10,582 bases of DNA, taken from assembly GCA_001929475.1 (NCBI GenBank), contig LXFE01000720.1, positions 1-10,582 on the forward strand. Reading direction: 5' to 3'. A program made the translations under genes and the position numbers. Origin of the DNA: Neolecta irregularis DAH-3 (taxonomy: Eukaryota; Ascomycota; Neolectomycetes; Neolectales; Neolectaceae). Below are positions 1 through 7,827 of this stretch, in pieces; position 1 is the stretch's first letter; each line of letters starts with the position of its first letter. Under the pieces are notes generated by a model. That model searched no databases. It saw only the letters and a list, made by a program, of their open reading frames with translations, and was not told the origin of the DNA.

Positions 1-167
1 GAGCCTAAAATTACAATTTGTTACAAGCCACATTTTACGAAATTTAGCGCGCGCCAAACGCAGCCTTATTTGTCTTTTAAACTCTAAAGTCCAGTACATC
101 AACGGAATCAGTAATCAACAATTTTTAGGGTCAACTTGTCAAAGCCACATACGTCATTAAATTCAAC
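1..167 (+). promoter_or_regulatory. Upstream region / 5' leader of the msrA gene
   Basis: This stretch precedes the first ATG of the methionine sulfoxide reductase gene. It is mildly AT-rich, with a GC-rich GCGCGC core near 49-54. I found no open frame, no convincing TATA box and no recognisable stress-response element. It probably holds the promoter and 5' leader, but that rests on position only. Confidence 0.4.
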
Positions 168-1078
168 ATGCTCCGCTTCGTCTCGCGATTAGCGCCCATG
201 TCTACCACCAATATTTCTGCGGATTCCAAATTCAACCACTTTACTGCAGCAAATGGTTGTTTCTGGGGTTCGTCAATTGGCGCAGATAGAGGCTAACTTG
301 GAGGACCCGAACATATGTATCGCAAGCATTATACCGGCAAAGGTCTTGTCGATATCAGAGTATCGCAAACAGCGTAATGCGTCCTAAATAGCAGGTAGGG
401 TACATCGGGGGAACATCCAAAAATCCCACTTACAAGCAAGTCTGTTCGGGAGCCACGGGTAAATTCATCTTCAAATGTCATTAATAAGCCAGGGCATGCC
501 GAAGCAGTACGTCGTTACCTGCATTCAAAAGAACATTTTTCAGTCTTAGTTTCGTCTAACATTTGATCCAAAAAAGGTTCTATATGACGAATTGGTTGAA
601 TTCTTCTTCAGGTGCAAGTATGCCACGATTTGAAACTTAAGTATCCAGAATGCACGATGCAAGTCAGCTCAATCGACAAGGTGCAGATACTGGAACACAG
701 TATCGATCAGCAATCTTCTATCATAACGATGAACAAAAGGTCATAACTCGGGCTTATAAAATGTACAGTTTACCATTCTAGACTATTGCCGAACAGGTCC
801 TCAAAATGGTTCAGGAGAAGCCATTTTACAAATCAAAGAGAATTGTTACCGAAATCGTCCCTGGTATCTAGCGGATTCGTGGAATTTGTTACTGATTTCA
901 CAGCATCGACTTGGTATGAGGCTGAAGATGTACGATTCCTGAAACAAACTTGCTAATATGATAGTATCATCAACAAGTTCGATAACCGGCTTCCTTATTT
1001 CAAGCACTGATATATGTTTAGTATCTCGAACATACCCCACACGGCTATCATTGCCCGAGCCACAATTTGAAATGGTAA
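168..1078 (+). CDS. msrA/MXR1: Peptide methionine-(S)-S-oxide reductase (MsrA), 10 exons
   Basis: MsrA reduces methionine-S-sulfoxide in proteins and free methionine back to methionine, using thioredoxin. Model: join(168..267, 304..359, 395..458, 493..506, 550..611, 649..739, 782..863, 904..929, 965..976, 1022..1078), 564 nt, 187 aa. The introns are 34-45 nt. Visible motifs are GCFWG at residues 30-34 with catalytic Cys31, [20 protein letters not shown] (36-55), GHAEA (74-78), [29 protein letters not shown], and a C-terminal HCPSHNLKW whose Cys180 is the probable resolving cysteine. The length is normal for fungal MsrA. The first residues ([10 protein letters not shown]) are basic and hydrophobic and are followed by an in-frame Met11. 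Initiation at the two Met codons could give mitochondrial and cytosolic forms; that is inference. The 14-nt and 12-nt exons are unusual but are needed to recover GHAEA and YHQQ. The gene converges with the IQGAP gene. Family assignment is very secure; the exact borders of the 507-549 and 740-781 introns are slightly less so. Confidence 0.93.
493..506 (+). other. 14-nt microexon of msrA
   Basis: This exon lies between introns 459-492 and 507-549. It supplies the last two bases of a Gly codon plus His-Ala-Glu-Ala, so the spliced product reads SGATGHAEA, a conserved MsrA segment. Both flanks have GT...AG borders. The downstream acceptor at 549 was preferred over the AG at 542-543 because only it keeps the frame into FRLTFDPKK. 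Confidence 0.8.
965..976 (+). other. 12-nt microexon of msrA (Tyr-His-Gln-Gln)
   Basis: This exon lies between introns 930-964 (branch site GCTAAT) and 977-1021 (branch ACTGAT). It encodes exactly YHQQ. Splicing gives [18 protein letters not shown], the standard MsrA C-terminal block. Reading through intron 977-1021 instead would end the protein at a TAA three codons later and lose the last Cys. Confidence 0.85.
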
Positions 1079-1201
1079 ATTGTTTGATAAAATACAGCAT
1101 GAACCCATTTGTGATTAATGTATATACGGCATTAATAATGCAGATGATATCCATGGTCTCTTGAGAATGAAGCAAACTCCAGAAACACCCAAGCCCCCAA
1201 A
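1079..1201. other. Convergent 3' intergenic region, msrA / IQGAP
   Basis: These 123 nt separate the stop codons of two convergent genes and must hold both 3' UTRs and polyadenylation sites, or the transcripts overlap. I see no strong AATAAA signal. A reverse-strand open frame over 846-1175 and a forward one over 958-1164 run through here, but both mostly cover msrA exons and introns. Confidence 0.6.
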
Positions 1202-4200
1202 TTATACGTAAAACTTTCGGAAAATCAGATGAAGCATAAGATTTACATTTAGCCTGACTTTACCGTCAAAAACTTTGATTATTTGTTGCTTGTTGAATCT
1301 AAAAAGATTAGCAAGTGTCGAATCTTTCAAAAGTGTGGGCATACTGTGCCTGGAGAAGATCGTCCAATCGCATTTCGACAGAACCACCAGGTAGTGATAC
1401 AGAGCCAATTGACCCCTCAATGAAAAACACACCAACAGAATCTGAAGAGATCGTAAGGTGAATCTTGTCAAAATAACGCTCGCTGTATCCCTCGATATCG
1501 ACAAGAACACCTTTTTCGTAGAGATTAGTCGCCGAGTACTTGAATGATCCGAATTGTGGCATTTTTCCTGATTTTAGCAGATCCCGCTGATGAAAGTATT
1601 GCTTGGTAAACGGAATAAACACTCGCTTTTTGCTAATAATATTAAATTATATTTTGATATATTTTGGTACCCTTTACGCGATTGTAATGTTTCCATTGAT
1701 TTTTCGATATAATCATTATAACTGTCAAGCTGCTCCTTTAAAAATGAGGATTTCTCATCAAGATGAGCCAAAGTTGATCGAATACTCTCGAGTTCTCGTT
1801 GTCTTCGCACACGTCGCCGGTGTTTACTGCGAATATCAACTGCGATTGCATTCAAGATATCTTGGTAGTTGTCCTTTCGTGAGACTTTGCCAAGCGATTC
1901 AAGGTGCAGAATATTTTCTAGAGCACTTCGTTTGATATCTGCGTATGATAGACTAGGGTTAGCTTGTTAATGAAATCAGACGATACTCGAATATATCGGG
2001 GAGGTGTTTATCGGAATATGCCCCGCGGCTTAGTCCGTTTGATCTTTCTTCAGTTAAAAGTTGCTGCCACTTGATTTCATCCTCCTCGGTGATTGGTTTA
2101 ATCAATATATCTAGCAGACTGGAACCAGACTGGATACGAATTATGTAAAGGACACATCGTTTAGTCTCAACAAGGAAAGCCTTGTCTTCAGCGTCAGGGT
2201 CTTGGGATTAGGAGTGCAACAAAAGTGCGAGTTACCTTCAACAGGTGAGAATGATGGGTTTAAAGTAAGACTAATCTCGCCGTTGATGATACTGCTAAAC
2301 AACTCGTCCTCTGCAGACGGAAGGGGTCCTAATTCTCGAATTATTTCACGCAAAATGTCGTTCTGGTCTGGAGCCTGCAAGTAAATTTTGGATTACGGTA
2401 AAATGTACCATAAAGTCAAGTTCCTGATACAAAAGAGCATGAATGCTGAAAATTTCAGAAGTCTTGATGTATAGAATTGGTTTTTGAGTAGCTGTGTGAT
2501 CTTCGTAGGGATCGATATCGAAATACTGCTCGGCACTTTCCACTCGAGCCGCTACAAAATGAGTAAAGATTCTGGTCATTCCAAATAGATACATACCTTC
2601 TACGAAAATATTTCTCATTCTTGTAATTTCAGTCTGTAGATACTCGTTCAGCGGACGCAGAAATTTGTCTTCCCTGGAAAACAAACGTCCCGATGCAATC
2701 TGTGCAAGAGTTTTCACTACTTCGTTGAGATTCTTGCGTTGTTGCTGACTAACAGCTCCTTCGAGGACACCAAAACCATCCGGCGCAACAATAGCAGGCT
2801 TGATATATCGATTGAATACCAAATTTTCTACCACGAGAAGATGAACGTCTTCTTGTTCGTTCGGGAATCGTGTCTTGACCGCTTTCAGTGTCTCTGCTGC
2901 GAGATATCTTAGTCCGTAGGGCAACTGGCCTATGTTTTGCTGTATCGTTGTGATAAAAGCTTCCGTCAATTCCCGAAGGTCTTTCAAATGATAAATAAAA
3001 GCCTGTCGTGTCTCGGGATCTTTGAGTGCTTCCTCATCTGAGATATTTATTGGTTTATAACTGCGTTGCCCGGTAGATAATTCTTCGTTATTAATGATCG
3101 TTCGGTAGATCTAACGAGTAAGTAATATTCCAATTTCAAGGTCTCACCAAGCTTGGGTCGCTCTCAAGGTCAAGCATATCATTTTCCAAGATTTCTCGAA
3201 CAATCGGACCAACGATATCTCGAAGAAATTTACGCTCTTTTACTCCACGTCTAAATTTAGAAACAGGAAAGGGAATATAATTAAACCTGTTGTATTGCGC
3301 AATCAGCTTCACCCAAATAAAACTTCCTCGAATAAATTCCTGGATACTTTCGTTTCTGTGAATGTCTTCGATTATACACCGGCGAATAAGTTTTAAAAGG
3401 AAAAACTCTTCTCGACGTTTTTGTGCAAATCCGTACAAACACATGACGAAATTTTCGATTTTCTTTGTTTCTCTCTCTGACATACCCGTTTCGCGCAGCC
3501 GACTGAATAAACGAGCGAGATATTCTGGTCTAGTTTGCAAGACGAAGAACAGACCTTGATACAACTCCAGTCTCTTACGGGATGCCTTATTAAGAGCTTT
3601 GAGATCAAAAGGGTCGCTAATTGGATCTTTTAAGCTGAGTAAATGCGCGACCTGTCCTCCAAAATGTTTATGTGTTCGTACAATCTCATCTAGCGTGATT
3701 TTATTTTTCACGAGAAGGGCGATTTTTATGTCTAGTTGATCGATATGCTGTTGAGCTTGATCGTTGGCTCGTACGCGAAGAAGAGCTAATTTCCGTAACT
3801 TCTCAAACTCAATTTCTTCTTCAAAGTCGAAATTGCTGTCATTGAGAAGGTGAACAAAGTTTTTTATTGTTCCGACTGGAGGATTCTTGCCCACGGCTAG
3901 TTTCATTAGGGTGCTATCAATTTTTCAAAGGAATATATACTTAGAGATTTGTAGGCTTCGCCTTGTTGTTTGCCACGGATAAAACTCTGCACTTTCACAA
4001 TCTTCTCCATGTTTTCGAGATAGAATTGCATCTTGTCTTGAAAGCGCACACGATTTACCATCCCTCGAATGTGTGCTTGTAAATAGACTGTATCGTCTCC
4101 ACAAGACAACAAGTACTTTTTCACCTCACGTATGTCGCTTCGAAGTAGCAATCCTCGTGCGTGGGATTGGAATAGTGCAAAATTTGGGGTATGGTTGTGC

Positions 4201-5920
4201 AAGTCCTCTCGTATTGCATGATCATTGTCCCGATATAGAGAGCCCCTAGAAATCGATTGTAAACGAATTATTTCTTTGTGAAAAGATCGAAGGTTGTTGA
4301 TTTGATTGGCATTACGTTTTCTAATAAGATTACCACGACAAGACGCTTGGAATGGGAAAATAAGATGTGATATATTGGATAATTCCTTTTCCGAATTTCC
4401 CTGATTTTGTCGAGTTGCAAAAGCTCGACAACGGGCCTGGAAATTGGAAACATGTTCTGCTTCATTTAATATCGTTATAGATTGGGTTTGATGAACTGCC
4501 CTTGCTAGTCGTCCTCTAATAATAGATTGCATTTCAACGACTTGCGGAACTACTGTAGAAAATTGTTGGGACCGACTTTCGTTTTTGGATCGAGTAAGGA
4601 AGCATCTGGCAGCGGATTGAAGCTACATATTATTAAAAACGCCTTATTCTGGTATAGTGATACCTTGGTCGCCCATTCAACCTCCTTCTCGATCTCCGTA
4701 CGTTGGATCATTTGTGCTTTCCTCGAAACATATCCACGAATACAACTTTGTAGAGGTATTACTGCTTTCGTTGCAGTCACGATCGCCTGTTCGCGTTCAG
4801 TTACGGCTCTTCTATTCAAGAAAGCTCGCGCCCGAGACTGGAGATCGGCTATCGTAGATTCATTTTCATACAACACCCGCACAATCCCTTGAGTCAGGCC
4901 AGTTCACAAACGGGAGAGTTACGTTCTTCTTCAGGTTCGGGTTCGGGTTCAGGTTCGACATATTTAGGCTCCTCGACCACTGGTTCAGCAAAAGCACTGC
5001 TAAGACCACCAAAATCTGGCATTTTCACTCCGGAAGCATCGAGTCCACGTTGTGTATTGTTAATTTCATCCTCTGTAAACTCTAGCTTCCCAACCAGATT
5101 TCCAATATAGTCGCAAAAGCCTTGTCGTGCAAGAAGAAAACTATAGATTAGCGTAACGAATCTTCAACAATAAGACACCTGAGAGCATGAATGCAGTATA
5201 TTACCTTTGGAATATTTTTCTTATTGTACAAATCTGTCGTTTCGAATCGAAAGATCTGCGCGTGAGAATATTTCAGGGTCAAATTGTGTTACCTCGGGCA
5301 GTCCTACCTGCGCTAAAAAATTGAAAAAAACATTAATATTGTCAATATGTTTGAACTGAAGCTTTGTCGATTCGAAAATCCTTGTTACGATTCCTGGGCA
5401 GAAGGTGCGGGCGAGACGGGCGAGAACAATGCCGTTCCGCAGGGATTCTTCGAGGTTGACGATTTCTGGTATTTCTTCGCAGATGCAGCTTTCGATCCAT
5501 CTAAATTTCTCAGAATGAAAAAGGGAACAAGACTCACTCTTTCGCTTCTCCCACATGACACAGATATTCGTAGGCCTGAAGGTTTTGCCGCTGGTTGTCC
5601 ATCCAATTCCTGGAAATATACGACTGGCTCTCCTGCCTGGCCAGACGGATCCTTCCAGTCATACCAGCAACGTCTTCCGCGTCTGTTGTGACGCCTGGGA
5701 TAAAAAGTCCCGCAATGGTATCCGAGTCGGATGCAAGTTTAGACAAAGTGCGCATATGGCCGACGCTGGAGAATTTCAGATCTTTCATGCTGGCGGGAGA
5801 CGACGGTGAATGGTGGGAGCGATGTTCGTGGGAGATCTTATGGCGAGGCGATGCATTCTGCTTTTCTGGCGATGCAAATGGAGATGGGAATTTTGTGCGC
5901 ATAGGTGTTGAGGGTGGCAT
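1202..5920 (-). CDS. rng2: IQGAP / Rng2-family cytokinesis scaffold, 15 exons
   Basis: IQGAP proteins bind actin, calmodulin-like light chains and small GTPases; fungal Rng2 helps build the contractile ring. Model: complement(join(1202..1298, 1345..1632, 1671..1952, 1987..2200, 2236..2374, 2409..2551, 2597..3110, 3148..3250, 3287..3896, 3941..4622, 4664..4887, 4923..5140, 5179..5255, 5293..5500, 5538..5920)), 4182 nt, 1393 aa. Domains: Ser/Pro-rich disordered N-terminus (1-114) with SPEK and SPRHK sites; calponin-homology domain (about 115-235, EWIESCICEEIP, NKKNIPKVIYCIHALS, IGNLVGKLEFTEDE); an EP-repeat linker (about 284-295); about ten degenerate IQ-like motifs (about 300-595, pattern xxLQSxxRGxxxR); RasGAP-related domain with FNRYIKPAIVAPD (934-946); RasGAP C-terminal domain ending LMLHLIFRKFYV. 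The ATG at 5920 is the first in frame after an upstream stop. Introns are 34-46 nt. The 3251-3286 intron is less certain; keeping it gives 1405 aa. Nothing looks broken. The length is near fission-yeast Rng2 and shorter than many filamentous homologues. Confidence 0.95.
2552..2596 (-). other. In-frame 45-nt intron in the IQGAP gene
   Basis: This segment has a strong GTATGT donor, a TTTACTCAT branch-like site and a TGTAG acceptor. It is 45 nt and has no in-frame stop, so it hides inside one open frame. Splicing removes 15 residues and joins RNIFVE to AARVESAEQYFDID, restoring the family spacing. Confidence 0.85.
3251..3286 (-). other. Probable in-frame 36-nt intron in the IQGAP gene
   Basis: This segment reads open, so it could be translated as 12 extra residues (FNYIPFPVSKFR). 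Removing it joins AQYNR directly to RGVKERKFLRD, which aligns without a gap to the FNRGARGQ...LRQIL region of animal IQGAP1 as I recall it. It begins GTTTAA, a weak donor, has a pyrimidine-rich centre with a TTCTAAAT branch-like site, and ends TTTAG. I treat it as an intron. Confidence 0.7.
4934..4957 (-). repeat. Hexanucleotide repeat encoding (Glu-Pro)4
   Basis: There are four tandem copies of GGTTCG on the + strand, one with a single change (GGTTCA). On the coding strand they encode EPEPEPEP, followed by EEE, in the linker between the CH domain and the IQ region of the IQGAP protein. Low-complexity acidic linkers of this kind often vary in copy number between strains. Confidence 0.85.
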
Positions 5921-6139
5921 TTGTGGAAAGATTAAAGAAAGGAGAGGTTTGGGTGGTGTTTTTGGTTATGGGTAGTGATTTGGGAAAGTTTTCCGCTTGC
6001 CTGGTTGATAGCTGCAACAACAAAAACTGATATATATGTATCCACCTCCTTCTGCTTGTTTCCTTTTGTGTGCGAATTCCCATTCTGCGCTCTTCAAGAT
6101 GCATATAAAACTGGTGAATATATCTTTGGAGGTTAGCAA

Positions 6140-6152
6140 ACGCGTGACGCGT
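6140..6152. promoter_or_regulatory. Tandem MluI cell-cycle boxes (ACGCGT x2)
   Basis: Two perfect palindromic ACGCGT hexamers lie at 6140-6145 and 6147-6152, one base apart, with a related CACGCG at 6157-6162. ACGCGT is the binding core of the MBF (Mbp1/Swi6 or Cdc10/Res) G1/S factor in yeasts. The pair is about 220 nt upstream of the IQGAP start codon. Regulation of this gene by MBF is inference. Confidence 0.5.
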
Positions 6153-6420
6153 GAGACACGCGAGCCTTAACGCTACGGCACGTTCGCCGCTGCATCCGCA
6201 ATTTCCCATTCCGTCGCGTTCTTTGTTCACTTCCTTGGATCTTTTTCAACCACCAAAACCACCGCAAACTTCTGTGTTCTTGCACACTACACGCACTCGC
6301 TTAGAATCTTTTTAGCGGGGTTTTGTTAATAAGCTTCCGATGTAAACTTGACCGGCACATCACGGGTTTGTTTCTTTGTATTTGTGTTGCCCTCCTGCCA
6401 ATTAGTGTTCGCAAATGACT

Positions 6421-6430
6421 TAATATAAAA
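6421..6430 (+). promoter_or_regulatory. TATA-like box upstream of the LPMO-like gene
   Basis: TAATATAAAA lies about 200 nt before the ATG at 6634 and is followed by a C/T-rich leader. A position 200 nt upstream is far but acceptable for a fungal gene with a long 5' UTR or leader intron. This is weak evidence based on motif only. Confidence 0.3.
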
Positions 6431-6633
6431 GTTCCACGCCTCAAATTGAGCATGCTTTGTCTTGGTTGAGCCGCCATAAAGGTCTCTTCAAATCTCGTTA
6501 ATCTGAATATTGAAAATACTTTTTATCTCTTTCGAGATCAATTATTCTACTTCGCACTCTTCGCTTTTCATTCTGCATATCTTTACCCAAAATCTCCTTT
6601 GCAGGCCATTGGAAAATCACACTCCTCAGTATT

Positions 6634-7738
6634 ATGCATCCAGCAGTTTTGATATCGTTAGTGCTTAACATCTTTTGTCAGGTCTGTGCGCACTCATGGG
6701 TCCGTCTTGATTTCAATGGTGATCTCAGTCTTAGATCGACAAGCTCGAGACTCAACGAGGTAACGTTGGTTATATACGTGCATACATAGGACGCAGCTCC
6801 ACCACTAATATCGATGAAGCCGAAACTTACGCGCTTCCTGTAGAGGCAAAATATTCAGCAGTAATATTCATTGATCGATTTAGGACGCATCCTCATATTC
6901 ACGTTCTTCGTGTATGGCAAGTCAACAATCAGCGACATATTCTTCAGAATACCCCATGTTGTCGGCGTATCCTGGCGATACGATCACTGTAACCTCTTTT
7001 CATAATTTCGCCAGCTGATCGAGAACAACAGGCAACATACAAGGAAAATGGACATGTGTGTATTGAACCAACAAGACAGACTGCCCCGAACGCAACTTAT
7101 GCAGGTATTCTCTCCATCTTTTAGTGTGAATTAATATTCAGGAAATTACCAGTGGATCTGGACTGGCAATTCGAAACAGAGTCTCAACACGCTAGGCCAG
7201 CTCTTGAGTACCTCCGGCAGGACCCTGGGCAGTCATTCTTTCGATGATGGTATCATCTTGATTTTTGGTATCTGACTTTGAGGAAAATGCTGCGAGAATG
7301 CTGATAACAGTATTGGTCGGACCAGGCAAGATTGTACGCATCATAAAGCAGCACATTCATTGATATCTAGGTAATGGTTCTTTTACCCTTCCCGCTGGCA
7401 CACCACCAGGAGAGTATCCAATATACTGGATCTGGAAGTTTGTGAAATTTGGGGGCGCCACAGAGACGTATTATACTTCTTGTTTTGATGTCCAGGTCCT
7501 GGAGGAAACCCCAAGCAAAGTGGAGAGCATTGTCACTCCTACTCATTACGTCACACCTCAACCAGCTGCGGCTTCAGTATCAGCAACCTACCCAGGCATA
7601 ATTCTTACAATAGAAACTGTTGCCACCGGTCCCGGAAAAATACCAGAGAATCTCGTCGTGAAAAACAATCTACATTACCAGGACGCCACATCATCATGTT
7701 CTTGGGTTTGCCAACCCATTGGTAAACGTGATCTATAA
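6634..7738 (+). CDS. Secreted LPMO-like protein of the fungal 'HSW' family, 7 exons
   Basis: Model: join(6634..6699, 6735..6839, 6884..6988, 7032..7104, 7142..7249, 7283..7333, 7371..7738), 876 nt, 291 aa. Introns are 35, 44, 43, 37, 33 and 37 nt. Residues 1-19 form a signal peptide ending VCA, so cleavage would leave His20 (HSW) as the new N-terminus. Then come GYIRAYIGRS, a CMASQQ block, AYPGDTITATYKENGHV with His100, SFDDGKC, LPAGTPPGEYPIYWIWKF and TETYYTSCFDVQV (about 201-212). These motifs, in this order, match a poorly characterised family of secreted ascomycete proteins (HSWVEQL...ENGHV...YWVW...YTxCxDV) often annotated as LPMO-like. An N-terminal His plus a second His suits a copper 'histidine brace', but no activity can be claimed. 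Residues after about 213 form a Val/Thr/Pro-rich tail ending CSWVCQPIGKRDL, with no GPI-type hydrophobic end. The gene looks intact despite no frame covering it. Exon structure is good; function is uncertain. Confidence 0.82.
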
Positions 7739-7827
7739 AATTAGGCAGGCAGGTCATCAAGGAATGGTTTATGTATAAACACAAACACTCAGATATCTAT
7801 ATATGATCTATGCTTTATCTTTTTCTC
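7739..7827. other. Convergent 3' intergenic region, LPMO-like / amidase
   Basis: Only 89 nt lie between two convergent stop codons. The sequence is AT-rich, with a run of TATATATGATC-like sequence near 7797-7808. It must hold both 3' ends; no clear AATAAA is visible. Confidence 0.6.

Larger units (their letters stand above)
5921..6633. promoter_or_regulatory. Divergent intergenic promoter region, IQGAP / LPMO-like gene
   Basis: These 713 nt separate two divergent start codons, and I see no gene in them. The IQGAP side holds paired ACGCGT motifs near 6140. The other side holds a TATA-like TAATATAAAA at 6421-6430 and a long pyrimidine-rich stretch from about 6510 to 6605 leading to the ATG at 6634. 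Such CT-rich leaders are common ahead of fungal start codons. The CT stretch ends TTTGCAG at 6604, so a 5'-UTR intron is possible. A 130-codon reverse frame over 5838-6230 overlaps the first IQGAP exon in another frame and resembles nothing I know. Confidence 0.6.

Noticed and set aside
846-1175. 109-codon reverse-strand open frame at the left end
   Set aside because: It lies antisense to msrA exons 7-10 and their introns, resembles no family I know, and the forward strand explains the sequence fully.
4888-4911. A 24-nt intron (donor GTTTGT at 4911) between the EP linker and the first IQ motif
   Set aside because: Its removal does not restore the frame. The 35-nt version starting at GTAACT (4922) with the same acceptor does.
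5221-5920. Frameshifts in the CH domain suggesting an IQGAP pseudogene
   Set aside because: Each frame change coincides with a GT...AG segment of 37-38 nt whose removal restores the exact CH-domain sequence, and the total coding length is divisible by three.
5838-6230. 130-codon reverse-strand open frame upstream of and overlapping the first IQGAP exon
   Set aside because: It overlaps exon 1 in a different frame, has no recognisable domain, and the overlapping IQGAP frame has clear family continuity. It is probably a chance frame in the promoter.
6480-6530. Possible tRNA-like TTCAAATC segment in the intergenic region
   Set aside because: Only a loose T-loop-like match is present; no matching A box, acceptor stem or terminator could be found.
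6634-7380. A decayed LPMO-like pseudogene with many stops
   Set aside because: Six short introns with proper borders restore one 291-codon frame with all family motifs in order.
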